Part shown: piece by piece, positions 49,703 to 58,201 of the stretch
Position numbering within the stretch: position 1 is the stretch's first letter
Layout: every line of letters begins with the position of its first letter
NCBI GenBank assembly: GCA_002423585.1
Contig: DIWS01000002.1
Location: forward strand, 152,702-216,701
DNA: 64,000 nucleotides
Direction: 5' to 3'
From: Actinobacteria bacterium UBA6100
Lineage (GTDB): Bacteria > Actinomycetota > Coriobacteriia > Anaerosomatales > Anaerosomataceae
Program-made: the position numbers and the translations under genes
Notes under the pieces: generated by a model
The model's input: only the letters and a program-made list of their open reading frames with translations
What the model was told of the DNA's origin: nothing
Database searches by the model: none

Positions 49703-51616
49703 CTACACCTCCACCTTCATCGCGCGGACGAGCCACAGCGAACCGACGACGAGCAGCAGCAGTCCGATACCGATGATCAGCCAGCCGAGCGGCTCCGTGA
49801 ACATCGGACGCATGTACCTCGGATTGACCACGTACAGGAAGATGCCTTCCACGAAGGGGAGCGCGAGCAGGACGACGGCCGAGATCCGCCCCTCGGCGGT
49901 AAGCGCGCTCACCGTGCGCCGGAGCGCGGCGCGGTCTCGGATGGTAGCGGCCACCACGTCGAGGACCTCGGCAAGATTGCCACCGACCTCGCGCTGGATG
50001 GCGATCGCGGAGACCGCCCACGCGAAGTCGTCGCTGCCGACACGGTCGGCCATCGCCCGGAGAGCGTCCTCCACGGGCAGACCAAGGCGGGCCTCGGTCT
50101 GCACGCGCTTGAATTCGTCGCTGGCTGGCGGCAACGTCTCTTGAACGACCATGTCGACCGACTGCAGCAGACCCCACCCCGCACGGAGCGAGCCGGCGAT
50201 GAGGTTGAGGATCTGCGGAAGCTGTTCTTCGAACGCCTGCATACGAGAGCGGGCTTTGAGGTCGAGATAGAGCATCGGTGCCAGCGTGACGATCAGAACC
50301 ACGATGATCGCGACCGGCAGGTTGCCGGTGAGCACCTGCACGACGACGCCCGCGATCACCACCGCTGAGACGTGCGCCGTGATGTACTCGGCAGGCCTGA
50401 GCGGCAGCCCCGCCCGCTCGAGCCGCTGCCGCACCAGCCCGGTGAACCCGCCGCGACCGGCCACGTAGTCGACCACGCCCACCATGCGCTGTCGCAGGCC
50501 ATCCCCTGTCGCGTCGTCTGACGTCGGCAATCCATCCGCACCGACCCGTAGCTGCTCGTAGAAGCGCATCTGATCCATCGTGGTGTGCGGATGCACCACC
50601 AGAAGCGTGACCGCCAGCGCGAGCAGCATCACCGAGAAGCCGACGAGTGTGACTGCCCCCACCAGCGAGAAGAGGTCGGCAGGCCCGGTGGTGAGCACCT
50701 CGGCGGCGTCCTGTGGCTCTTCGCCGAACCGGGGGTTCGTCACGACCGCGAGTGCGTCGGCCCTGTCCTCGCCCGCGACAGCACTCACCGTGATCTCGAG
50801 GTCCTTGGTCGCCGGCTGCTCGCTCCGATAGACGACCACGTAGCTCGTCTGGATCTCCTCGGCGATATCCCGGTACAGATCGGGCAGCGTCGCGATGTCG
50901 GCGATGGCGACCTGCCGGCCGCCGGTCTGCGACGCGATCGCGTCGAGCACGGTCGCGTCGGCCTCGTAGGAGGGCAGCGATACGGCGTATACCGGCGTGC
51001 CCGCGCCCCGGACCTGACGCACTGCCTCATCGAGCGTTGTCCGGCTCATGGTGTCACCACCGTCGGACAGGAAGACGATGCCCTTGACGTTTGCGCCGGG
51101 CTCCGCGGCCAGGCCCGCCGCCGCCACGAGCGAATCATACGCGGCGGTCTCGCCGCCGGCCGATAACCCGGCGATCGCCGCCTCGAGCACCCCATCGTCG
51201 GCCGTGAACGGAGCAACGACCCTCGCGCTGGTGGAGAATGCGACGATCGCAACGCGGTTCGGCGCCTGCATCGCCTCGACGAACGCGTTCGCCGCGCGCT
51301 TCGCCGCCTCGAGCGACTCGCCCTTCATGCTGCCGCTCGTGTCGATCGCCAGAACGACGTCCACGGGCGTCTCGGGCTCGGAGAGGCGATCCTCGGCGAG
51401 CACCTCGACCGGCTCACCGTTCTCGGTCACGCTGAAGGCGGCCGTGCGGTCACCGGCCAGCAGCTCGGCCGGTACGGTGACCGACACCCGGACATCGGGG
51501 AAGTCCGCGACCTCGACACCCTGGATGCCGAGCGAGTACTCGACGGCGAACGCCGCCTGCGGCAGCGCGAGCGCCGTGATGAGTGCGACTGTGAGCCAGC
51601 GTCGCACGTTCATCAC
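49703..51616 (-). CDS. tadB: Fusion of a von Willebrand A domain with TadB
   Basis: 637 residues, twice the size of TadB. A signal peptide (1-24) leads to an outer part with a von Willebrand A domain (about 86-260) holding an intact MIDAS (DTSGSMKGES, 92-101, and the later SDGGDT). A transmembrane helix (318-341) connects to a cytoplasmic region and a TadB-type F domain (~480-610, NLIAGSLRAGWGLLQSVDMV) with further helices. TadB forms the platform for pilus assembly; the VWA domain would face outside and could bind pilin, a partner protein or a surface with metal. Stop overlaps are typical: four bases with tadA upstream. Confidence 0.9.
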   Translation of the reverse strand: MMNVRRWLTVALITALALPQAAFAVEYSLGIQGVEVADFPDVRVSVTVPAELLAGDRTAAFSVTENGEPVEVLAEDRLSEPETPVDVVLAIDTSGSMKGESLEAAKRAANAFVEAMQAPNRVAIVAFSTSARVVAPFTADDGVLEAAIAGLSAGGETAAYDSLVAAAGLAAEPGANVKGIVFLSDGGDTMSRTTLDEAVRQVRGAGTPVYAVSLPSYEADATVLDAIASQTGGRQVAIADIATLPDLYRDIAEEIQTSYVVVYRSEQPATKDLEITVSAVAGEDRADALAVVTNPRFGEEPQDAAEVLTTGPADLFSLVGAVTLVGFSVMLLALAVTLLVVHPHTTMDQMRFYEQLRVGADGLPTSDDATGDGLRQRMVGVVDYVAGRGGFTGLVRQRLERAGLPLRPAEYITAHVSAVVIAGVVVQVLTGNLPVAIIVVLIVTLAPMLYLDLKARSRMQAFEEQLPQILNLIAGSLRAGWGLLQSVDMVVQETLPPASDEFKRVQTEARLGLPVEDALRAMADRVGSDDFAWAVSAIAIQREVGGNLAEVLDVVAATIRDRAALRRTVSALTAEGRISAVVLLALPFVEGIFLYVVNPRYMRPMFTEPLGWLIIGIGLLLLVVGSLWLVRAMKVEV

Positions 51617-52986
51617 CTGTGCGCCGGTGGCTCGTACTCGAAGGTCTCGGGCGGCAGCGTCACGCCGAGGTCCTCGAGCCTGCGCATGAACACGGGGCGT
51701 AGTCCGGTCGACTTCACATGGCCGAGGAAGTGTCCCGCTTCATCGATGCCCATCGAGTAGTCGAAGTAGAAGATGTCCTGCAAGACGACCGTGTCACCCT
51801 CCATCCCCTGGACCTCGCTGATCTGCGTGATCCGGCGTGTGCCGTCACGCAGTCGGGCGAGGTGGACCAGCACGTTGATCGCCGAGGAGATCTGCTCGCG
51901 GATCGCGCGCACCGGCAGATCGATACCACTCATGAGCACCATCGTCTCGAGCCGAGCGAGCGCATCGCGCGGCGAGTTGGCATGGACGGTCGTGAGCGAG
52001 CCGTCGTGTCCGGTGTTCATCGCCTGGAGCATGTCGAGGGTCTCGCCGCCGCGCACCTCACCGACGATGATGCGGTCGGGGCGCATGCGCAGCGTGTTAC
52101 GCACGAGATCACGGATGGTGACCTGCCCCCTGCCCTCGATATTGGCCGGCCGGGCCTCCAGCCTGAGCACATGGGCCTGGCGCAGGCGCAACTCGGCCGC
52201 GTCCTCGACGGTCACGATCCTCTCATCGGTGGGCACATAAGCGCTCACCACATTGAGCAACGTGGTCTTACCGGTACCGGTACCACCCGAGATCAGGATG
52301 TTGAGCCGACCTTTGACGCATGCCTCCAGGAAGCCTGCCACGCGCCGGCTCATCGTGCCGAATGCGATGAGGTCCTCGGCGGTGAACGGGTCGTGCGAGA
52401 ACTTGCGGATCGTCAACATGGGCCCGTTGATGGCAAGCGGCGCGATCACCGCGTTCACGCGCGAGCCATCAGGCAGTCGCGCGTCGACCATGGGAGACGC
52501 TTCGTCGATGCGCCTGCCCACCCTGGACACGATCTTGTCGATGATGCGCAGCAGGTGCGCCTCGTCGACGAAGTGCTTGTCGGTGAGGTAGATCCTGCCT
52601 GCGCGCTCGATGAACACGGTCTGAGGGTTGTTCACCATCACCTCGGTGACCGTCGGATCGTTCAGAAGTGTCTCGATCGGTCCGTAGCCGAGGATGTTAT
52701 CGATCACGTCGGCGATGATCCCGCGCTTGTCCTCGGCTGAAAGCGGCGTGGTCTCCTGGTTCAGCAGGTCCTGCAGTTTCGCCTCGATGCGGTAGCGCAT
52801 CCCGGCCTCGTCGGCCTGAGCGGAGTCGAGCTCTGTGCCCATCTCCTCGATGAGCAGGTAGTGGATGTTGCGTTTGATCGCGTCCTTCGTGTCGAGCGAG
52901 GCTCCGGCGCCGCGGTCCATGACATCATCGAACACCTGCGGTTCCACGACTGCGCCTGCCGCCGCGAGACGGTCGCTAAGAGACAT
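51613..52986 (-). CDS. tadA: Tad pilus secretion ATPase TadA/CpaF
   Basis: 457 residues. Type II/IV secretion ATPase: NTD with YGPIETLLNDPTVTEVMVN, Walker A GGTGTGKTT (234-242), VTVEDAAELRL (Asp box), RPDRIIVGEVRGGE (Walker B) and the His-box TGHDGSLTTVHANSP. Powers Flp pilus assembly. Overlaps tadZ by 11 bases. Confidence 0.95.
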   Translation of the reverse strand: MSLSDRLAAAGAVVEPQVFDDVMDRGAGASLDTKDAIKRNIHYLLIEEMGTELDSAQADEAGMRYRIEAKLQDLLNQETTPLSAEDKRGIIADVIDNILGYGPIETLLNDPTVTEVMVNNPQTVFIERAGRIYLTDKHFVDEAHLLRIIDKIVSRVGRRIDEASPMVDARLPDGSRVNAVIAPLAINGPMLTIRKFSHDPFTAEDLIAFGTMSRRVAGFLEACVKGRLNILISGGTGTGKTTLLNVVSAYVPTDERIVTVEDAAELRLRQAHVLRLEARPANIEGRGQVTIRDLVRNTLRMRPDRIIVGEVRGGETLDMLQAMNTGHDGSLTTVHANSPRDALARLETMVLMSGIDLPVRAIREQISSAINVLVHLARLRDGTRRITQISEVQGMEGDTVVLQDIFYFDYSMGIDEAGHFLGHVKSTGLRPVFMRRLEDLGVTLPPETFEYEPPAHR

Positions 52987-54142
52987 GGCCCGACTCCTCC
53001 CCCGCCGATGCAGCGATCGACTTCGCGATGCCCATGATCGCCTTAGCGACGTCCGACCTGGGCTCGTCCAGGACCACCGGTCTGCCCTTGTTCACCGAGC
53101 GCGGGACGATCCGGTCGCTCGGTATGCGTGCGTATATCTCTGAGCCGACAGCACGTTCCACCTCGTGTGGCTGCAGCCACACCTTACTGTCGGCGCGGTT
53201 GAGCACCACGTGCACGAGCCCGTTCGCATAGCCGAGTTGCGCGAGCTTCTGCACCGAGATCTTCAAGTTCTTGATGCTCGCGACGTCCATCATCGTCATC
53301 GCGTAGATGGCGTCGGACTTGTCGAGTGCGGTCAGCACTACCTCGTCGAGCGTGGCTGCCGTGTCGATCACCACAACGTCGTACATCTCACGAAGCAGTG
53401 CGAGGATCCTGCTGATCCGACCCGTGGTGACCGTCTCGGCATCCTCGGGGCGCACCGGCGCGAGCAACACATCAAGACCGCTGTCGTGATGGGTCATGTG
53501 ACCCCAAAGCAGGTCCGCATCCAGCCGCTCGATGCTGGCAGCCACATCGCTGATCGTCCGATCCGGAGCCAATCCGAGCATGATACCGACGTCCCCGAAC
53601 TGCAGGTCGAGATCGACAAGCGCCGTCTTGAGATCGAGGCCCTTCGCGAGAGCCGCGCCGAGGTTCGTGGAGAGCACGGTCTTGCCCACCCCACCCTTGG
53701 TCGAGAACACGGTGACCACGCGACCCCCGACCGGAAGTGTGACCGCCGCCTCGGCTTCCTGAGCGGCCGCCCGCTGACGCCCCTGTGCGGCTGTGTACGC
53801 ATCGGTGATCGCCCGGGCGATCTCGGTGGCCGGATCGGCAGCGGCAACGACATCGCTGACACCTGCCTTCATCGCCGCTCGCATCAGCGACGTGTCGACT
53901 GATTCGGCCACGATCACGACCGAGGTGTGCGCACCCGCCGCCTCTGCGGCCTGCGCCGCCTGGAACCCGACGGCGGGCGGCGTCGACGGCGCTACGACCA
54001 CCACGAACGGCGCTTCGGCACCCAGCGAGACCTCATCGAGCGCAGCGACCGCGTGAACCTCGGCGTCGGACTGCGAGGCGCTCAACGTTCCCACGACATC
54101 GACGAACTCCCCCGAGCGGTCTATGACAGTGATGAGACCCAT
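52976..54142 (-). CDS. tadZ: TadZ/CpaE-like pilus-localising ATPase
   Basis: 388 residues. N-terminal atypical receiver (1-115) without the phospho-acceptor pattern, then a MinD/ParA ATPase with deviant Walker A VFSTKGGVGKT (145-155) and ALVDLDLQFGDV. In Tad systems it places the assembly machine. Follows cpaB by 11 bases. Confidence 0.9.
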   Translation of the reverse strand: MGLITVIDRSGEFVDVVGTLSASQSDAEVHAVAALDEVSLGAEAPFVVVVAPSTPPAVGFQAAQAAEAAGAHTSVVIVAESVDTSLMRAAMKAGVSDVVAAADPATEIARAITDAYTAAQGRQRAAAQEAEAAVTLPVGGRVVTVFSTKGGVGKTVLSTNLGAALAKGLDLKTALVDLDLQFGDVGIMLGLAPDRTISDVAASIERLDADLLWGHMTHHDSGLDVLLAPVRPEDAETVTTGRISRILALLREMYDVVVIDTAATLDEVVLTALDKSDAIYAMTMMDVASIKNLKISVQKLAQLGYANGLVHVVLNRADSKVWLQPHEVERAVGSEIYARIPSDRIVPRSVNKGRPVVLDEPRSDVAKAIMGIAKSIAASAGEESGHVS

Positions 54143-54153
54143 GCTCGCCCCCG

Positions 54154-54930
54154 CTACTGAAGGATGTTCTGCATCGTACGGCCAGGCGTCTCAGGAAGCT
54201 CGCCACCGGTCGCGGGCAGGAGAGCCGCCCATACCGTGCCCGTCTCCTCGGCGAACACGACCTTCTCGGCACTATCCGCGGTGAGCGCGAGCGTAAGCGT
54301 GATGGCGTTCAGGCTCGCCTGCTGCGTGTCATCACGCGTCGTGTCGAGTACGCCCTCCTGGGTCTCCTCCTCTCCGGTGTTTGAGCGCTCCGAGCGGAGG
54401 GCCGCGCCGACCGCCAGCACCTTGGTGTCCTTGATGAGCAACTTCGTGATCGGCCCCCCTTGGGCGATCTCGTGGGAATCGAACGTCACGAAGAGGGCCA
54501 CGTGGTCGCCCGGCTTCACGAGGCCGGAAACACCCTGGACCTCGTCCACCGGTATGGACAGCGCGATCAGTTCGCCGGGGATGCTGTACGCCAACCCGGC
54601 GGTCGATGGCAACTCGAACCGGCCGTCGGTGACCTGCTCACCGGCGCTCAGCGGATCGGCGAGCACACGCCCCTCGAGCGCCGCCTCCGACGAGATCGCA
54701 CCCGAAGCCACGAACCGGCGCGGTACCTCCTCGAGCACGATCAGATCGTTGGCCAGGAGCTCCTCGGCGCTGACACCACGCGGAATGTCCTCCTGTGCGA
54801 CGAGCACCTCGATCGGCTCGCTCTCGGACTCGATCGTCGACCGCGCATCGGTCAGGTACTTCGCCGCAAGGACGGCGGCGGTCGCGCCGAGCACAAGCGC
54901 CACGATCAGGATCAGGACCTTCGTGCGCAT
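54154..54930 (-). CDS. cpaB: Flp pilus assembly protein CpaB/RcpC
   Basis: 258 residues. An N-terminal anchor helix (4-23), an SAF domain (about 40-105, VLVAQEDIPRGVSAEELLANDL), then a beta-rich region with VQGVSGLVKPGDHVALFVTF. Acts outside the membrane in pilus assembly. The organism probably lacks an outer membrane, since no secretin (RcpA/CpaC) is in the operon. Confidence 0.9.
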   Translation of the reverse strand: MRTKVLILIVALVLGATAAVLAAKYLTDARSTIESESEPIEVLVAQEDIPRGVSAEELLANDLIVLEEVPRRFVASGAISSEAALEGRVLADPLSAGEQVTDGRFELPSTAGLAYSIPGELIALSIPVDEVQGVSGLVKPGDHVALFVTFDSHEIAQGGPITKLLIKDTKVLAVGAALRSERSNTGEEETQEGVLDTTRDDTQQASLNAITLTLALTADSAEKVVFAEETGTVWAALLPATGGELPETPGRTMQNILQ

Positions 54931-54945
54931 AGGAGCCCCCCGATT

Positions 54946-56577
54946 CTAGAAGTCCACGTCGTCCGCGACGAGATGCGGCGCCCTCACGACAAGCGTCGAG
55001 CCCGGCGGGTTCGGCGAGACGATCCAGCCGGGGCCCGCGTAGTCCACGAAGCGGCCGATGATCGCCGCACCGCCGGAGTCGGTACTCACACTCTCCACGT
55101 ACATCACCGCGAAACTGACCACGCGTAGCGGGGTCGACCCCGTGGTCTCCTGGACCTTCTCGGTGACCGGAATGAAGACGAGTCTGCTCGATGGTGGCTG
55201 GTTGTCGGCCACCCATTGATCGAAGTCCGCGGGCTCGGTGCCGAAGCGGGTGATCAGCGCCGAGCGGGTCTGGGGGCCGGACATGTTGCCGGGCTCCGTC
55301 CAGACCGTATCGTCGATGTGCACGATGAAGTCGTACGGCGCGGTCCCCGCGATGTACTCGTAGTAGGTGTCCGTCCCGTTCGGAAGATCCGGATACTCGG
55401 CGGGATCCTGTGGATACCGCCAGTAAGGGGAGTGCCTGAGCGTGTGGAAGTCGATCGCCATGAAGTTGCCGGTCTCGCCCGCTCCGCCGACTACCTTGAG
55501 TTCGTACTGCTTGCCGAACTCGTAGCTGTTGAGTTCCACCTCGACCTGCACCGCTCCCGACTCACCGGCGCGGAAGACGAGCGGGTGCACGTGTGAGTCG
55601 AGTATCGGGTAGGTGGAACGGCGGATGACGATGATCGGTTCTCCCGGGAGGACCTCGACATCCTTGTTCGCTTTGACGATGGCGATCTTCAGCGATTCGG
55701 TCGCCCAGAGGTCGTCGGTGCTCGGCGCGGCGAACGTCACGCGATACGTATCGGCATCCACCGCAGTGGCCTTGTACTTGTGCTGATTGTCGTAGGAGAC
55801 CTCGACGAACTCCCCACCCCCGAGCGTCCCGACGATGTCGATGTCGACCCGCACCGTCTCGCCGTAGCCGGCGGTGAACATCTGCTGCGGGATCCGAACG
55901 TCAGCGAAGCGCGATCCCGCGGGCAGGTAGACGATGCGCGCCACCGGACCGATCTCCTCGGGAACGCCGTCCGGATAAGCCGGATCGAGCGTTTGACCGT
56001 TGTACGCGATGAGATCGACGGTCCCGGACGACCCTGAGGGAAGCCAACCGCTCCACGAGCCGCCGGAGCCGGAAAGGTCATGCTCGATGCCGTTGACGCG
56101 AGCGACCATCCTCGTGACCCGGAGGATCGGCAGCGCCCACGGAACCGGCGTCTGAGCACCGGTAAGGTAGGCCAGTTGCGCCTTCGACTGCGCGCGGATC
56201 ATGTTGCTGTCGGCGGCGAAGACACGGGAGAAGAAGCCCACCGCGTCAGAGGACACCGTGACCTTCACGAAGTCGTCACCGATGTCGCTGTCACCCCCCG
56301 GTGACGGATCCACCACGGCGATGTTGTCGACCGGCGTCACCGCGTTCTCGGTGGCATAGTTGGTGACGGTGGCCCAGATCTCGGCGTTGGTCGCCCCGTT
56401 ACCGAGTTCCTTGCACCCGGCGAGAGCAGCGGCATCAGCAGCCGACTGCAACTGCCGACGCACGTTGTACCAGTAGCCCATATCGACTACCAACGCTGAC
56501 ATGACGATGAGCACGGTGAGCAGCAGTGCCACGGTCACGGCCACTGCTCCATCGTCTGCGCGAAGTCTCCTGAACAT
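54946..56577 (-). CDS. TadG-like pseudopilin/pilus-associated protein
   Basis: 543 residues. The N-terminus DDGAVAVTVALLLTVLIVMSALVVDMGYWYNVRRQLQSAADAAALAG is the TadE/G-like anchor (hydrophobic helix then a Q-S-A-A-D-A-A-A-L-A block). The rest is a large extracellular beta-rich part with a conserved GxYxDAA-type start, no VWA domain of its own. The position after tadE matches tadG; the VWA function usually carried by TadG may have moved to the TadB fusion. Confidence 0.8.
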   Translation of the reverse strand: MFRRLRADDGAVAVTVALLLTVLIVMSALVVDMGYWYNVRRQLQSAADAAALAGCKELGNGATNAEIWATVTNYATENAVTPVDNIAVVDPSPGGDSDIGDDFVKVTVSSDAVGFFSRVFAADSNMIRAQSKAQLAYLTGAQTPVPWALPILRVTRMVARVNGIEHDLSGSGGSWSGWLPSGSSGTVDLIAYNGQTLDPAYPDGVPEEIGPVARIVYLPAGSRFADVRIPQQMFTAGYGETVRVDIDIVGTLGGGEFVEVSYDNQHKYKATAVDADTYRVTFAAPSTDDLWATESLKIAIVKANKDVEVLPGEPIIVIRRSTYPILDSHVHPLVFRAGESGAVQVEVELNSYEFGKQYELKVVGGAGETGNFMAIDFHTLRHSPYWRYPQDPAEYPDLPNGTDTYYEYIAGTAPYDFIVHIDDTVWTEPGNMSGPQTRSALITRFGTEPADFDQWVADNQPPSSRLVFIPVTEKVQETTGSTPLRVVSFAVMYVESVSTDSGGAAIIGRFVDYAGPGWIVSPNPPGSTLVVRAPHLVADDVDF

Positions 56578-56583
56578 GGTGTC

Positions 56584-57009
56584 TCACTCCACCCGCAACG
56601 TAGCCGCACTCTCAAGCGCGAACCCCGTCCCCCCGACGATGTCGCCGATGAGCGGCACGAAGATGGGGCTTGAATACTCGATGTGCACGGTGACCGCCGG
56701 CTGCCCGCCGACCGTCACTCGACTGATATCGATCTGATCATTGGTGAGTCCGGGCGTCAGCCCCGGGGCTGCGGTCGCGACCCGGCCCTTCACCGTATCG
56801 GTATTGGTGACTGAACCATCCTCAAGGCCGAGCGACGCCCAGCGCGCCCCTTCCCGGGCCGCGTGTACGATCTCGAGGTACTGGAAGAAGGTGAAACCGA
56901 ACTGCACGATGCCGGTGAGTAGAAGGATGAGGACGATCGACACGATCGCGAACTCGACCGCCGCCGCCCCTTCCTGCTCGCGTGTGACGCGTTGAATCGC
57001 CTGAACCAC
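56584..57009 (-). CDS. tadE: TadE-like pseudopilin
   Basis: 141 residues. REQEGAAAVEFAIVSIVLILLLTGIVQFG is the TadE motif with a prepilin-type G-A-A-A-V-E-F site near residue 12. The GTG at 57009 is set by GGGAGGGG five bases upstream; a longer GTG start at 57033 is unlikely. Separated from flp by a hairpin that may limit its expression. Confidence 0.87.
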   Translation of the reverse strand: MVQAIQRVTREQEGAAAVEFAIVSIVLILLLTGIVQFGFTFFQYLEIVHAAREGARWASLGLEDGSVTNTDTVKGRVATAAPGLTPGLTNDQIDISRVTVGGQPAVTVHIEYSSPIFVPLIGDIVGGTGFALESAATLRVE

Positions 57010-57041
57010 GACGTCCCCTCCCGGCACGTGCACCGAAACGA

Positions 57042-57085
57042 AACCCGGTCGTGACCGCGTCGATCTCGTCGGTCACGACCGGGTT
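57042..57085 (-). terminator. Attenuating terminator between flp and tadE
   Basis: A perfect 15-base inverted repeat (57042-57056 with 57071-57085, AACCCGGTCGTGACC and its complement) with a 14-base loop, 29 bases after the flp stop. On the minus strand it is followed by TTTCGTTTCGG, a short U-rich tail. Read-through must supply the downstream tad genes, so it likely makes flp mRNA exceed them. Confidence 0.72.
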
Positions 57086-57114
57086 CACAAGACAGCTGGA
57101 CCGACACGTGCGCC

Positions 57115-57312
57115 TTAATCGGCGGGCGCTGCTGCCGTTCCGATGCGGCTGGCGACGTTCTTGAACAGCAGCGACAGGTTGTCGCCGAGTGCCCACACCG
57201 CGAGAATGATCAGCATCGCGATACCGGCGACCATCAGCCCGTACTCCACGGCGGTCGCGCCCTCATCGCTCTCCACCCAGTTGCGCGTCCGGACATACAG
57301 CTTGGTCAACAT
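57115..57312 (-). CDS. flp: Flp-family type IVb pilin
   Basis: 65 residues. Short leader ending at G18, then ATAVEYGLMVAGIAMLIILAV: the prepilin site G/XXXXEY with E23 and Y24, and a single hydrophobic helix forming the pilus core. C-terminal tail ALGDNLSLLFKNVASRIGTAAAPAD. ATG 57312 has GGGGAGG upstream. The prepilin peptidase (TadV) is not in the window. Confidence 0.95.
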   Translation of the reverse strand: MLTKLYVRTRNWVESDEGATAVEYGLMVAGIAMLIILAVWALGDNLSLLFKNVASRIGTAAAPAD

Positions 57313-57503
57313 CCGAAACACCTCCCCCCGCTTACGCGAGTCCTTCAGGCCCGTTCGACGGCTCCTTGCGGGACCCGTCGAGGCGCACTTCCCTCGCGCC
57401 ACGGCCTCCCGACAAACCGTCTGTCTGTGTTGAGTGTCCCCCGTCACAAGGAGGCTGCATATCAAGGCAGGGGTGGTTTGAGGTGTGAGAGCGGGATGAA
57501 TCT

Positions 57504-57527
57504 CGCATCCACCATAAGACGGATGCG
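57504..57527 (-). terminator. Hairpin after the NarL-type regulator gene
   Basis: CGCATCC (57504-57510) and GGATGCG (57521-57527) pair around a 10-base loop, 12 bases past the regulator stop. Only a weak T content follows. The remaining part of the 226-base gap before flp shows no gene and should hold the flp promoter; I could not place it. Confidence 0.4.
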
Positions 57528-57538
57528 CGGTTGAAGCG

Positions 57539-58201
57539 CTACCCGGCGTCGGACACCTGCACGAGGCCAGCCTTGATGGCCGTCAGTACGGCCTGGGTGC
57601 GGTCGGGCGTCTCCAGCTTGTGCAGGACATGGCTGACGTGCGTCTTGACGGTGGCCTCACCGATCCACAGCGCCCGGCCGATCTCCTTGTTGCTCATCCC
57701 CTTGGCCATCAGACGCAGCACTTCAAGCTCGCGATCCGAGAGCAGCTCGAGCAGAGCAGCGTCGGGAGGAGTGCCGTCATCGCCCTTGCCGGCGATGACC
57801 CGCGCGGCGATGGTCGCGTCGAACACGGCCTGGCCGAGAGCGAGGGTGCGTACCGCCTGCACGACCTGCTCGGGGCGCGTGTCCTTGAGGATGTAACCTC
57901 CGGCGCCGGCGGCCAGCACGCCGAAGACTTCGTCGTCGTCACCGAAGCTCGTGAGCACCAGCACGTTCACCGCCGGGCTGCACTCCTTGATGCGCCGGCA
58001 CGCCTCGACGCCGCCGATACCCGGCATCCGCAAGTCGAGCAGGACGACATCCACATCGTGACCGCAGACGCCTTCGACCGCGCCCTCGCCGTCGGCCGCC
58101 TCACCCACGACCTCGATGCCCACTTCGTCTTCGAGAAGCTTCCGCAAGGCGTAGCGGACGAGTTCGTGATCGTCCGCGATGAACGTGCGGATGGGGTCCA
58201 T
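57539..58201 (-). CDS. NarL/LuxR-family response regulator
   Basis: 220 residues. Receiver with phospho-acceptor D56 (VVLLDLRMPG) and K (LKDT) for switching, then a LuxR helix-turn-helix (about 150-215, LSDRELEVLRLMAKGMSNKEIGRALWIGEATVKTHVSHVLHKL). It directly follows the histidine kinase (adjacent stop/start) and precedes flp, so pilus control is a reasonable but unproven guess. Confidence 0.94.
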   Translation of the reverse strand: MDPIRTFIADDHELVRYALRKLLEDEVGIEVVGEAADGEGAVEGVCGHDVDVVLLDLRMPGIGGVEACRRIKECSPAVNVLVLTSFGDDDEVFGVLAAGAGGYILKDTRPEQVVQAVRTLALGQAVFDATIAARVIAGKGDDGTPPDAALLELLSDRELEVLRLMAKGMSNKEIGRALWIGEATVKTHVSHVLHKLETPDRTQAVLTAIKAGLVQVSDAG

